From positions 114,100 to 178,099 of the forward strand of contig NZ_JAERRG010000024.1 of the NCBI RefSeq assembly GCF_016741935.1: a DNA stretch of 64,000 bases, in the 5' to 3' direction. A program made the position numbers and the translations under genes. Shown here one piece after another: positions 25,510-34,731 of the stretch. The stretch's first letter is position 1; the number at the start of each line of letters is the position of its first letter. The notes under the pieces are model-generated. The model made no database searches. It was given only the letters and a program-made list of their open reading frames with translations, and had not been told where the DNA came from. This stretch comes from Streptomyces endocoffeicus (lineage in GTDB: Bacteria > Actinomycetota > Actinomycetes > Streptomycetales > Streptomycetaceae).

Positions 25510-28248
25510 ATGAGCAGTGCTCGGGACGACGACGCCGCTCTTGTGGAGGCTCATGAGCGGCTGCTCTCGGGCAGGACCATTGGCAAGGCTGTCCGGGGGC
25601 CGATCCAAAGCTCCTGGCGACGCTGTAACAGCATGGGCCTCACGGCCGACCGGCTTCAGGCCGCCTACACGGCCGATGTGGATATCGGGGGGAAGCTCAC
25701 CTACGTCGCCCGGCCCGTGCTCGACCGGCTGGAGACCCGGCTCGCAGGCGTACCAGCGACCATATTCCTCACGGATGAGCGAGCCCGGCTCTTGCAGCGC
25801 CGGGCAGGCGAGCCCTCCCTGAACCGCCGTCTCGAGTCGTTGCAGCTCGCCCCTGGGTTCGGCATCCCCGAGGAGCTCGTCGGCACCAACGGCATCGGCA
25901 CCGCGCTCGTGATGACGGGGCCCGCCTTCGTCTGCGGCCGTGAGCACTTCGCTGACGCCTGGAGCGGACTCGCCTGTGCCGGCGCACCCGTCCGCGACCC
26001 GTTCAGTGGGCAGGTCCTCGGTGTGCTCGACCTGACCTGTATGCACCTCGATGCCGATCCCACCATGGCGGACATCGTGGCAGAGGCGGCCCGCAGCATC
26101 GAGGAGCGACTCCTCGACGGCGTCAGCGCGCGAGAGCGTGCCCTGCTGGAGACATATCGGAGCGCCCGCGGGGTCGGAGTGGGCCAATCCGGATCACCCA
26201 TGGAACGTCTCGGTCCCCGTGACCGACGCGTCCTGGAAGAACGCGCGACTGAGCTGATCTCTTCGGGCCGGACCGGCTTCGCCGAGGTCCGGCTCAGTCA
26301 CGGTCGCGCAGCCGTACTCCTCAGCCGGCCGATAGGACATTGGTCCGGTGTCTCCGGCTTCTCCGTCGAGGCCGCCTTCCCCGGCGAGGGCATTTTCCCC
26401 CTCCTCGCACAGGGCTCTCCGGACACTGGATCTCCCGATACGGGCCCCGGTGTCCCGCGCTTCCCCACCCCCAGACCCGCCATCGTGTCCGCGCCCCAGC
26501 CTCGGACACCAGCGGTACCGGCCGACCAGTGGCTGCTCGCCGTCGGTGAACCTGGCATCGGTCAACTCGCACTGCGTGCCCGGCAGCGCCTCGGCCTGAT
26601 CGCCGATGCCGGCTTCCGGATCGGAACCACTCTTGACGTGTCCCGGACCGCTGAAGAACTGACCGAGGTGGTCGTCCCCCGGTTCGCCGACTTCGCGGCC
26701 GTCGATCTGCCGGACTGCGTACTGCTCGGCGAGGAACCGATACGGGTGGACGGTCCGCTGCGCCGAACCGCCATCCGCGGCACTCACGAGGGTGCTCACC
26801 TCTATTCGGTCGATGACGTGATCACTTTCCATCCATCCATGCCGCAGGCCCAGGCCCTGGCCACCGGGGAGCCGGTGCGCGAACCGCGGCTGTCCGAGGC
26901 GCCGGGCTGGATCGCCCATGATCCGGTTCGGGGCTCGAAGATCCTTAGCGCGGGCGTTCACTCACTCATCGCTGTGCCCATGCTCGCCCGCGGCACGGTC
27001 CTGGGCGTCGTCAGCTTCTACCGATCCAAGGCCAGCGGTTCCTTCGAGGAAGACGACCTGGTCCTCGCGGAGGAACTCGTCGGGCGGGCCGCCGTATGCG
27101 TTGACAACGCGCGCCGCTTCACCCGCGAACAAACCATGGCACTCATGCTGCAGCGCAGCATGCTCCCGAGCGGGATGCCTGCCCAGCATGCGGTGGAGGT
27201 GGCCCACCGCTATCTGCCCGCGAAAGCCGGGGTAAGAGGCGATTGGTTCGACGTCATCCCGCTCTCGGGGGCGCGCGTGGCACTTGTCGTCGGTGACATC
27301 GTGGGGCACGGCATGCACGCTGCGGCGACCATGGGCCGGTTGCGCACCGCGGTCCACAACTTCTCCGCTCTCGACCTGGCGACCGACGAGATCCTGACCC
27401 AGCTCGACGACCTGGTCATCCGTTTCGACCTCGACGATCAGCGGGCCGGAAAGGCCGACGGGGGAATCGCTGGAGCGAGCTGCCTGTACGCCGTCTACGA
27501 CCCGAGCACGCGCCGCTGCACCTTGGGCCGTGCGGGCCATCCGCCGCCCGCCGTGGTCCTCCCCGACGGAACCGTTGACTTCCCCCACATGCCGGTGGCC
27601 CCGCCGCTTGGTGTCGGCGGTCTGCCCTTCGAGACCGTTGATGTCGAACTACCTGAAGGTAGTCTCGTCGTCCTCTACACCGACGGGCTGATAGCGCACC
27701 TCGGCCAGTGCGATCTCGATCGCGGTTTCGCACACCTGCTGCGCATACTCGCTCAGGCCGCCCGAACGCCGGAAGAGGTCTGCGAGGCTCTCGGGGCTCT
27801 CCTTCCAGCAGACCCCTCGGACGACATCGCCGTCCTGGTGGCCCGCACCCGCGCCCTCGACGCCAGCCAGTTCGCCAGCTGGGATCTGCCGTCGGATCCG
27901 GCGGTCGTCTCCCGTGTACGCGCGGATGTCGACGAACAGCTGGCTGAATGGGAGCTCGGAGACCTGGGGTTCACCACCGCGCTGGTGGTGAGCGAGCTGG
28001 TCACCAACGCGATCCGCTACGGCGCGGAACCCATCCAGTTGCGCCTGCTCCAGGACAGCACGTTGATCTGCGAGGTGGCCGACGGCAGCAGCATCGCGCC
28101 TCGCATGCGCCGGGCACACACAACCGATGAGAACGGACGCGGGCTTTTCTTGGTCGCCCAACTTGCCCAGCGTTGGGGCACCCGGTACACGGCCAGCGGC
28201 AAGGTCATCTGGGCTGAGCAGCCGCTACCCGGACGCTCAGTGCAATAG
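25510..28248 (+). CDS. GAF / SpoIIE-type PP2C phosphatase / HATPase regulatory protein
   Basis: Multidomain cytoplasmic signalling protein (912 aa). An AcoR-type N-terminal module (SSWRRC, then a GAF at about 65-205 with LVGTNGIGTAL and VLDLTC) is followed by a second GAF at about 375-560, a SpoIIE/PP2C phosphatase at about 590-790 (VGDIVGHGMHAA, LYTDG, SDDIAVLV) and a C-terminal anti-sigma-factor-type ATPase at about 800-905 (VSELVTNAIRYG). In Streptomyces such proteins act on anti-sigma antagonists and can themselves be partner-switching kinases. No sigma factor gene is adjacent. The AcoR-type module closely resembles the N-terminus of the MimR-like activator at 39300-41126. Confidence 0.87.
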   Translation: MSSARDDDAALVEAHERLLSGRTIGKAVRGPIQSSWRRCNSMGLTADRLQAAYTADVDIGGKLTYVARPVLDRLETRLAGVPATIFLTDERARLLQRRAGEPSLNRRLESLQLAPGFGIPEELVGTNGIGTALVMTGPAFVCGREHFADAWSGLACAGAPVRDPFSGQVLGVLDLTCMHLDADPTMADIVAEAARSIEERLLDGVSARERALLETYRSARGVGVGQSGSPMERLGPRDRRVLEERATELISSGRTGFAEVRLSHGRAAVLLSRPIGHWSGVSGFSVEAAFPGEGIFPLLAQGSPDTGSPDTGPGVPRFPTPRPAIVSAPQPRTPAVPADQWLLAVGEPGIGQLALRARQRLGLIADAGFRIGTTLDVSRTAEELTEVVVPRFADFAAVDLPDCVLLGEEPIRVDGPLRRTAIRGTHEGAHLYSVDDVITFHPSMPQAQALATGEPVREPRLSEAPGWIAHDPVRGSKILSAGVHSLIAVPMLARGTVLGVVSFYRSKASGSFEEDDLVLAEELVGRAAVCVDNARRFTREQTMALMLQRSMLPSGMPAQHAVEVAHRYLPAKAGVRGDWFDVIPLSGARVALVVGDIVGHGMHAAATMGRLRTAVHNFSALDLATDEILTQLDDLVIRFDLDDQRAGKADGGIAGASCLYAVYDPSTRRCTLGRAGHPPPAVVLPDGTVDFPHMPVAPPLGVGGLPFETVDVELPEGSLVVLYTDGLIAHLGQCDLDRGFAHLLRILAQAARTPEEVCEALGALLPADPSDDIAVLVARTRALDASQFASWDLPSDPAVVSRVRADVDEQLAEWELGDLGFTTALVVSELVTNAIRYGAEPIQLRLLQDSTLICEVADGSSIAPRMRRAHTTDENGRGLFLVAQLAQRWGTRYTASGKVIWAEQPLPGRSVQ

Positions 28249-28322
28249 TGGAGTCACATTCCGCATGGTCCGTGTACGTAAGCTCGTACCCGAGCCATGG
28301 GCACGGCCTCGGACTTCCTGCC

Positions 28323-28352
28323 CGCCCGTGCGTGTATGGCTCCGCACGGGCG
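28323..28352. terminator. Hairpin between convergent genes
   Basis: Perfect 10-bp inverted repeat (CGCCCGTGCG / CGCACGGGCG) with a 10-nt loop, directly next to the stop of the small membrane protein gene and 75 bp after the SpoIIE gene. A bidirectional terminator is likely. Confidence 0.55.
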
Positions 28353-28595
28353 TTAAGAGCCGGCGAGACCGGCCAGGCCGAGACCCGTCAGGCCGAGACC
28401 CGCCAGCGTCAGGCTGAGCCGGAGCACGCAGGACGCATGGGTGCTCCACCAGCGCACGCGGGGCATGGCCGAGGCCGGAATCAGGCTCCAGTCCACGCGG
28501 CGCAAGGCGGCTTTGTACAGGATCATGGCCACGATGCCCCATGCGCCGGCCATGGCGAGGGCGCCCGCGATCGCCCTGAGTGTGGTCACATCCAT
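28353..28595 (-). CDS. Small two-helix membrane protein of unknown function
   Basis: An 80-aa protein I do not recognise. Two hydrophobic segments (about residues 6-27 and 57-79) flank a polar stretch with KAALRRVDW. The second helix is built of LAGLGLTGLG repeats, encoded by two 15-bp tandem units at 28376-28405. An AAGGAG site lies just upstream of the ATG (reverse complement of CTCCTT near 28600), which supports it being real. No functional clue from neighbours. Confidence 0.6.
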   Translation of the reverse strand: MDVTTLRAIAGALAMAGAWGIVAMILYKAALRRVDWSLIPASAMPRVRWWSTHASCVLRLSLTLAGLGLTGLGLAGLAGS

Positions 28596-28693
28596 TGCGG
28601 CTCCTTTTCGGGGCGGAGTTCGGGGACCACGCCCCGGTTCGGATGACGTTGACAGCGTTGCGGATGGCCACTGGCACGTGCGGCTCGACCTGA

Positions 28694-29956
28694 TCAGGCG
28701 GCGCCGGTCGCGGTCAGATAGATCAGTACGAGGTTGAGCGCGATGACGATGACGGTCACAAGCGCGGCCGCCACGGTCACCGGGCGCCGGTTCGCGCAGG
28801 CACCCATGACGGTGCGGCGGGAGGTCAGTACGACCAGCGGTACGAGAGCGAAGGGGATTCCGAAGGAGAGCACGACCTGGGAGAGGATCAGCGCCCGCGT
28901 CGGATCGGCCCCAGCGGCCAGCATCGCCAGGGCCGGGATCAGCGTGATGACCCGACGGATCACCAGTGGGATCCGTCGGCGCAGCAAGCCTCCCATGATG
29001 ACCGCACCGGCGTAGCATCCGACCGCGGTGGAGGCGAGTCCTGACGCCAGGAGACCGACGGCGAAGAGCAGCGCGATCACGCCGCCCAGACGGTCACCGA
29101 TCGCGGCGTGCACGCCCTCGAGAGAGCCGCTCTCACTGCCCTGCAACGCCGTCGCCGCCAGCAGCAGCATGGCCAGGTTGACGGCGCCGGCTACCAGCAT
29201 GGCCATGCCCACGTCGTACTTGGTCACGGACAACAGTCTCCGTCGCTGCTCGCCCTCTTGTCTGCCATGCCGATCCCGGGCCAGCGCCGAGTGCAGATAG
29301 ACGACGTGAGGCATGACGGTGGCGCCGAGCATGCCCGCTGCCAGGAGCACACTGTCCGCGCCGTCGAACCGGGGGATGAAGCCGTTCGCGGTACCCGCTG
29401 CCGATGGCGGGGCCACGAAGAGGCCGGCGAAGAACCCCAGGGCGATCACCGCGAGCAGGCCGATGACCACCCGTTCGAAAGACCGCTGTCCACGTCGGCT
29501 CTGCAGGGCCAGGAGCCCTGTCGACACCAAGCCCGTGATCAGCCCTCCGACGAGCAGTGGCAGATCGAACAGGAGATACAGAGCGATCGCCCCGCCGAGC
29601 ACCTCGGCCAGATCCGTGGCCACCGCCACCAACTCGGCTTGCGCCCAGTAGGCCAGCCTGCCGACCCGGGGCATCCGGTCGCGCAGGGCTTCCGGCAATG
29701 ACTGTCCGGTGACCAGTCCCAGCTTGGCCGACAGATACTGCACCAGGCAGGCCACCAGATTGGCTGCCACGACGACCCACACGAGCAGGTAGCCGTAACG
29801 GGCGCCGGCGGTCACATTGGTTGCCACGTTACCGGGGTCGACATAGGCGATCGCGGCGACGAATGCCGGTCCGACCAGGCGGAGCCGCTGCAGACGAGGG
29901 GCAGCGGGTGTCTGGGGTTCTGCCCCCGCGGCCGTTCTGGGATCGATGGTGTACAT
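28694..29956 (-). CDS. mntH: NRAMP-family divalent metal (Mn2+) transporter
   Basis: Proton-coupled Mn2+/Fe2+ importer of 420 aa with about 11 transmembrane helices. The metal-binding motif DPGN sits in helix 1 near residue 41 and the helix 6 motif MPHVVYLHS near residue 225. Family-typical length. It is codirectional with, and 109 bp downstream of, the monooxygenase operon's chaperonin gene but has its own gap; whether it belongs to that operon is unclear. No MntR gene or manganese riboswitch was recognised. Confidence 0.9.
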   Translation of the reverse strand: MYTIDPRTAAGAEPQTPAAPRLQRLRLVGPAFVAAIAYVDPGNVATNVTAGARYGYLLVWVVVAANLVACLVQYLSAKLGLVTGQSLPEALRDRMPRVGRLAYWAQAELVAVATDLAEVLGGAIALYLLFDLPLLVGGLITGLVSTGLLALQSRRGQRSFERVVIGLLAVIALGFFAGLFVAPPSAAGTANGFIPRFDGADSVLLAAGMLGATVMPHVVYLHSALARDRHGRQEGEQRRRLLSVTKYDVGMAMLVAGAVNLAMLLLAATALQGSESGSLEGVHAAIGDRLGGVIALLFAVGLLASGLASTAVGCYAGAVIMGGLLRRRIPLVIRRVITLIPALAMLAAGADPTRALILSQVVLSFGIPFALVPLVVLTSRRTVMGACANRRPVTVAAALVTVIVIALNLVLIYLTATGAA

Positions 29957-30065
29957 AGGCGTTACGGGCCTTTCGTTCGTGTCCTTCCGCCCGCTGGATT
30001 GCCGCGCCCTCAGGCTCGGGCTGGTCGTGTACGCGGCGGCAGCTTCTGGGGTCCGCTCCGGCCGG

Positions 30066-31715
30066 TCAGTAGATGTTCGACGGCCGGACCATGCCTTCGG
30101 CCAGGTCGCCGAAGCCGGGGGCCACGATCGCGCCCGGGTTCTGGATGATCTCCTCGACCACCAGCGTTTCGGTGGTGAGCAGCAGCGCCGCGATGGAGGC
30201 CGCGCTCTGCAGCGCCGAGCGGGTCACCTTCAGCGGATCGATCACGCCGAGGGAGAACATGTCGCCGTACTCCCCGGTGAGCGCGTTCAATCCATGTCCT
30301 GCCGGCAGCACGGCGACGCGGTCGACGACCTCCTGACCGTCATAGCCGGCGTTGATCGCGATCCAGCGCAGTGGCTCCGCGAGGGCGCTGCGGACAATGT
30401 CCCGTCCTGCCGAGTGGTCACCGGTCAGGTCCAGCCCGTTCAGCACCGATGCGCACTGTGCCAGTGCCGTACCGCCACCGGCGACAACCCCCTCCTCGAT
30501 GGCCGCCCGGGTGGCGGACAGCGAGTCTTCGACGCGGTGCTGCTTCTCCTTGAGCTCCACGCCGGTGGCCGCGCCGACGTGGATGACCGCGACGCTGCCG
30601 GACAGGCGGGCGATGCGCAGTTGGAGGTGGTCCTGGTCGTGCTCGTTCTCGGCCCGCTCGAGTTCACGCTTGATCTGTTCGATGCGGGCCGAGACGTCCT
30701 CCTGCGCACCCGCGCCGCCGACCAGTGTGGTACCGGACTCGGTGACGGTGATCTTGCGGCACCGGCCGAGCTGGTCCAGCCGCACCGCGTCCAGGCTCAG
30801 GCCCGCGTCCCCGGTGACGACGCGTCCCCCGACGAAGGCGGCGAGATCCTCGAGCTCTGCGATGCGCCGGTGGCCGAAGCCCGGCGCCCGTATCACCACC
30901 GACTTGAAGGTGTCGTGCACGTTGTTGGCCACGAGCATGCCCAGAGCGGGGCCTTCCACCGTCTCGGCCAGGATCGCCAGCGGGCTGCCGCTGCGGGTGA
31001 CCTGTTCCAGCAGCGGCATCAGGGTCTGGACCGTCGAGATCTTCTCGTTGGTGAGCAGGATGTAGGGGTTTTCGAAGACCGTTTCCATCCGGTCCTTGTC
31101 GGTCACCATGTAGGGCGAGATATAGCCGTGATCGAATTCCATCCCATCGGCGAAACTCACATGGAGCCCGAAGGAGGGTGACTCTTCCACCGTCACAACC
31201 CCGCTGCGGCCCACGCGGTCCATCGCGGTCGCGATCGTCTCGCCGATCTCGGCGTCGTTGTTGGCCGAGAGCGTGGCCACATGGGCCAGGTCGGCCTGGC
31301 CGGTGATCTGCCGGGTGTTCGCCTGCAGTGCGTCGATCACCGCGGCGACCGCCTGGTTGATGCCCGCCTTGAGCAGCATCGGGTTCGCGCCGGCGTCCAC
31401 CGCGCGCAGTCCTTCGCGCACGAGGGCCTGGGCGAGCACCGTGGCGGTGGTCGTGCCGTCTCCGGCGACGCCGTTGGTCTTGTTGGCCACTTCCTTGACC
31501 AGTTGGGCGCCCATGTTGGCGAAGGGGTCGCGCAGCTGGATCTCGCGGGCGATGGTGACGCCGTCGTTGGTGATGGTGGGTGGGCCGGTCAGCTTCTCGA
31601 TGACGGCGTTGCGTCCCTTGGGGCCGAGCGTCACCTTGACCGCGTCGGCGAGGGCGTTCACGCCTCCCTCGAGGAGACGTCGCGCATCGACGTTGAAGCG
31701 CAGATCCTTTGCCAT
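30066..31715 (-). CDS. mimG: GroEL-type chaperonin, MimG-like, dedicated to the monooxygenase
   Basis: Chaperonin subunit (549 aa). Nucleotide-binding motifs are present (TLGPKGRNAV, GDGTTTATVLA, GVVAGGGTAL and the hydrolysis aspartate in RVEDSL). It differs from housekeeping GroEL: the usual VGAATEVE is VGAATGVE and the Gly-Gly-Met tail is missing, replaced by an end in MVRPSNIY. In mycobacterial mimABCD operons a chaperonin called MimG is needed to fold the hydroxylase large subunit. Its place as the last gene of the same gene order here strongly implies that role. No groES accompanies it. Confidence 0.88.
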   Translation of the reverse strand: MAKDLRFNVDARRLLEGGVNALADAVKVTLGPKGRNAVIEKLTGPPTITNDGVTIAREIQLRDPFANMGAQLVKEVANKTNGVAGDGTTTATVLAQALVREGLRAVDAGANPMLLKAGINQAVAAVIDALQANTRQITGQADLAHVATLSANNDAEIGETIATAMDRVGRSGVVTVEESPSFGLHVSFADGMEFDHGYISPYMVTDKDRMETVFENPYILLTNEKISTVQTLMPLLEQVTRSGSPLAILAETVEGPALGMLVANNVHDTFKSVVIRAPGFGHRRIAELEDLAAFVGGRVVTGDAGLSLDAVRLDQLGRCRKITVTESGTTLVGGAGAQEDVSARIEQIKRELERAENEHDQDHLQLRIARLSGSVAVIHVGAATGVELKEKQHRVEDSLSATRAAIEEGVVAGGGTALAQCASVLNGLDLTGDHSAGRDIVRSALAEPLRWIAINAGYDGQEVVDRVAVLPAGHGLNALTGEYGDMFSLGVIDPLKVTRSALQSAASIAALLLTTETLVVEEIIQNPGAIVAPGFGDLAEGMVRPSNIY

Positions 31716-31809
31716 CTTCCGTAACCGCCTCTCGGGCCGGTGGTGAGTGTGGTGCAGCGGTTGCCGCGAACGAAATGTCCTGTCCCGACGCGGGGGCAGG
31801 ATGCCTGGA

Positions 31810-32835
31810 TCAGGGAACGAGGATGGCCCGGCCGCGGACCTTGCCCTCGTCCAGGTCCCGCAGGGCCTTGTCGAAGTCGGTCAGGGGGTAGACGGCGGTG
31901 TGCAGGGCGACCTTGTGCTGGGCGGCCAGGGCCATGAGTTCCGCCAGGTCGGTGTAGGAACCGACCAGGTTGCCGATGAAGTTGATCTCGGTCGAGATGA
32001 TGTCGATCGTGGGCACCGTCAGGAGCCCGCCGTAGCCCACCACGTGGTAGTCGCCCGCCCGGCGCAGCATGGCAAGGCCGTCCTCCAGGGCGCCGCCCTC
32101 GCCGACGAAGTCGATGACCACTTCGGCGCCGTGTCCGCCGGTGAGCTCTCGTACCTGCTCCACCTGGGTGCCGTCGGCGACGACGGTGTGCCGGGCGCCC
32201 AGGGTCTCGGCGAGCTCGAGTGCCTCCGGCGAGCGATCGACGACGATCAACTCGGCGGGGCTCAGTGCGCGCAGGGCCTGGATTCCGATGTGGCCGAGTC
32301 CGCCCGCCCCGATGAGCACCGCCCGCCGGCCGGGGGCCAGCCGCCGCGCGGCCTTCTTCGCCGCGTGATACGCCGTCAGTCCGGCGTCGGCGAGCGCCGC
32401 GACGTCCGCCGGGGCGAGCCCGCTCTCGAGCTTGACCACGGCGCGTGCGTTGGTCTTGATCAGTTCGGCGAATCCGCCATCGGAGTCGATGCCGGGGAAG
32501 GCGGAGTTCTCGCAGTGCACATCGTCGCCGCGGCGGCAGGGCGGGCACAGACCGCAGGTGGCCAGGGGGTGCAGGATCACCGGGTCGCCAACGGCCAGGC
32601 CGGTCACCGCACTGCCGAGCTCGTGCACCCACCCGGCGTTCTCGTGGCCCTGAATGTAGGGCAGCCCCACGCCGGACTTCTCCGCCCACTGGCCCTCGAC
32701 GATATGCAGGTCGGTCCGGCACAGCCCGGCTCCGCCGACCCGGACGATCACATCCAGCGGACCCGTGATCGTCGGTTCGGGTACCTCCTCGACCACCGGT
32801 GTGCGGTGGTACGCATGCAGTCGTACGGCTTTCAC
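31810..32835 (-). CDS. Zinc alcohol dehydrogenase of the monooxygenase operon
   Basis: Medium-chain NAD-dependent alcohol dehydrogenase (341 aa). Zinc motifs: GLCRTD with the catalytic Cys near residue 39, GHENAG near 64, and the four-Cys lobe CGLCPPCRRGDDVHC. Coenzyme motif GAGGLGHIG. GTG 32835 is chosen because it overlaps the upstream stop by 4 bp (GTGA). In propane monooxygenase clusters the equivalent enzyme oxidises the secondary or primary alcohol made by the hydroxylase; 2-propanol to acetone is a reasonable guess. Confidence 0.87.
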   Translation of the reverse strand: MKAVRLHAYHRTPVVEEVPEPTITGPLDVIVRVGGAGLCRTDLHIVEGQWAEKSGVGLPYIQGHENAGWVHELGSAVTGLAVGDPVILHPLATCGLCPPCRRGDDVHCENSAFPGIDSDGGFAELIKTNARAVVKLESGLAPADVAALADAGLTAYHAAKKAARRLAPGRRAVLIGAGGLGHIGIQALRALSPAELIVVDRSPEALELAETLGARHTVVADGTQVEQVRELTGGHGAEVVIDFVGEGGALEDGLAMLRRAGDYHVVGYGGLLTVPTIDIISTEINFIGNLVGSYTDLAELMALAAQHKVALHTAVYPLTDFDKALRDLDEGKVRGRAILVP

Positions 32836-33563
32836 GCGCTGCCGCCTTTCGTGTCCGGGCCGTAGCGGGTGACGAGCAGCCCCTCGCAGATCTCGGTGTT
32901 CGCCGCGATGCCCACGGCAGTGGTACGGCACCGCAGCAGGTGCGCCTCCATGCCGGCGGGGAGGACGGCGCGCCCGCGTTCGTCCGTGAAGACGGGATCA
33001 CCACCGGCGGCCGGCAGGCCGAGCGCCTTCCGCCGGCGCACCAGGGTGGTGGTCAGCCGGCCGGGCAGGTCCCTCAGGCGGGCCTCGGCCATCTGGCCCG
33101 CGGTCCACCCGTGGTCGGTGAGGCGCCGCCCGAGGCGTTCCTGTACGGCCAGGAGGCCCTTGCGCAGGAAGGTCCGGCGCAGTTCCTCCAGCCGGTCGGG
33201 GTCGGACAGCAGCGGGAACGCCTCGGCGAACTCCTGGCCGCAGGCGACCCCGTGGTTGATCTCGTCCGAGGAGAAGTGGTCCTCCAGCACGACCGTCACC
33301 TCGGTGGTCCACGACAGGCCCGCGAGCGCCCGGCGGGCGCCCTCCACCATGAGCCAGGCGAAGTTCGGAGCGCAGAAGTAGGTGGGCAGCCTCAGCCGCG
33401 CCTCCACGCGCCCGCCGTCGACGCTGACGCTGCGGACGAAGCCGAGTTCGGTGATGGGCCGGTCCAGTTCGGGGTCCAGCACCGTGCCCAGGGCGGCGGT
33501 GACCGCCTCGGACCGCTCGGCCGCCCCGGTGGGGGGTGCGCTCGCGGCGCTGACCGGGGTCAT
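32832..33563 (-). CDS. MIP18/DUF59-family protein of the monooxygenase operon
   Basis: Protein of 243 aa with an N-terminal MIP18 (DUF59) domain at about residues 18-100 (VLDPELDRPITELGFV), related to iron-sulfur cluster assembly factors such as SufT and PaaD. The rest has no recognised domain. This gene recurs in mim/prm propane monooxygenase operons; its function is not established. A role in metal-site maturation of the di-iron hydroxylase or reductase cluster is inference. The start overlaps the amidohydrolase stop by 4 bp. Confidence 0.75.
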   Translation of the reverse strand: MTPVSAASAPPTGAAERSEAVTAALGTVLDPELDRPITELGFVRSVSVDGGRVEARLRLPTYFCAPNFAWLMVEGARRALAGLSWTTEVTVVLEDHFSSDEINHGVACGQEFAEAFPLLSDPDRLEELRRTFLRKGLLAVQERLGRRLTDHGWTAGQMAEARLRDLPGRLTTTLVRRRKALGLPAAGGDPVFTDERGRAVLPAGMEAHLLRCRTTAVGIAANTEICEGLLVTRYGPDTKGGSA

Positions 33564-34591
33564 GCCGGCACCTGCCCGGCGGACATCCTCTCGGTCGGGG
33601 TGGCGGCGGCCGACTGGACGGCCTGCGGCACCTTGATGTCGTACAGGCGGGCAAGGTTCAAGCCGAGGATCTTGCGCTTGACGTCCGTGGTGAGGACACC
33701 GTATTCGGACTGCATCTCCTCGGGTATCTGGAAGTCGACAAACTTCTCGATGAGCCAGCGCGGGCTCCAGATGGCGTAGTCACTGCCGAAGGTGATGCGG
33801 TCCTCATCCAGCCAGTACAGGAGTTCGCCGAGGACCCGGGCGAAGTAGCCCGGCCGGGAGTGGACGAACGGCATGACCACCGACAGGCCGGCGTAGACGT
33901 TGGGCTCCTGGGTGGCGATCCAGCAGAAGTCCTCCAGCCGCGGCAGGCCGGAGTGCTCGACGATGAAGTTCAGCTCCGGGAAGGCGGTGGCGGCGTGGTC
34001 GATGTCGGCGACGTCGAAGGCGTCGCGGTTCAGCGGCCAGATGGTGGGGCCCTTGTGGACGTGAATGTTGCGGATCCCCAGCTCGGCGCACTTGGCCAGG
34101 TAGTCCTGCGCGCCCGGGTCGGTGAGCTTCCAGCCCTTGGAGTCACCGCGCCATTCGGCGGTGTAGAGCTTGATCCCGCGCAGTTGCCACTCGGCCGCCA
34201 GTCGCTCCAGCTCGGCCAGGCCCGCCTCGCCGGCCCGGGGGTCGAAGGAGCCGTTGACGATCAGCCGGTCGGGGTGCTTGGCGGCCAGCCGGCCGTTGCG
34301 TTCGGTGGTGTTGAAGCCGTTGACGTAGAACTCGCTGAGGTAGGTGGGCTGGAAGATGGCCATGTCCACGTATCCGGTTTCGAACAGGTCGTGCATCAGG
34401 TCCTGCTCGGAGTACTTGCGGAACTTCTCCAGCGGCCACACCCACTCGGCGGGGCTGAGGTTGCGCTGGTAGTCGTAGAAGCAGCGGATGAAGCCCTCGC
34501 CGTACTTGTTGGCGGTGTTCTCCTCGCTGCCGTCCCAGAAGTGGATGTGGCCGTCGACCACGAAGTAATCCACGCCGTCCTTGGTGTACAT
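33560..34591 (-). CDS. Amidohydrolase-family protein (Amidohydro_2)
   Basis: TIM-barrel metal-dependent hydrolase of 343 aa. Visible motifs: DGHIHFWDG near residue 13, a middle HVHKG, FIVEHSG and a late GSDYAIW giving the C-terminal Asp ligand. It is like the amidohydrolase found next to mimABCD/prmABCD. Its reaction there is unproven; decarboxylase or hydrolase roles in acetone or ketone metabolism have been considered for relatives. It follows the coupling-protein gene after a 140-bp gap that holds a 13-bp hairpin. Confidence 0.8.
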   Translation of the reverse strand: MYTKDGVDYFVVDGHIHFWDGSEENTANKYGEGFIRCFYDYQRNLSPAEWVWPLEKFRKYSEQDLMHDLFETGYVDMAIFQPTYLSEFYVNGFNTTERNGRLAAKHPDRLIVNGSFDPRAGEAGLAELERLAAEWQLRGIKLYTAEWRGDSKGWKLTDPGAQDYLAKCAELGIRNIHVHKGPTIWPLNRDAFDVADIDHAATAFPELNFIVEHSGLPRLEDFCWIATQEPNVYAGLSVVMPFVHSRPGYFARVLGELLYWLDEDRITFGSDYAIWSPRWLIEKFVDFQIPEEMQSEYGVLTTDVKRKILGLNLARLYDIKVPQAVQSAAATPTERMSAGQVPA

Positions 34592-34627
34592 GTGCTACCT
34601 CGAATTCCTGGTGAGTGGGTGAGGTCC

Positions 34628-34690
34628 CCGGTCCGGGGAGCGCGGGGAACGCGGGGAGGCGCTTTGGGACAGACGCACTCCCCGGACCGG
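34628..34690 (-). other. Long-stem hairpin inside the monooxygenase operon
   Basis: Perfect 13-bp inverted repeat (CCGGTCCGGGGAG / CTCCCCGGACCGG) with a 37-nt loop, in the 140-bp gap after the coupling-protein gene. It divides the four monooxygenase genes from the accessory genes. It could be a partial terminator or protect the upstream mRNA from decay. Confidence 0.55.
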
Positions 34691-34731
34691 TCCTGGTGCC
34701 GACGTGCGGGGCCGGAACCGCGGGACCGGCG

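Noticed and set aside
28376..28405. Tandem 15-bp repeat as a possible small CRISPR or VNTR
   Set aside because: Only two units, in frame inside a membrane helix coding region, without spacers.
30066..31715. Housekeeping groEL
   Set aside because: No groES, atypical C-terminus, and placement at the end of a monooxygenase operon argue for a MimG-type specialised chaperonin.
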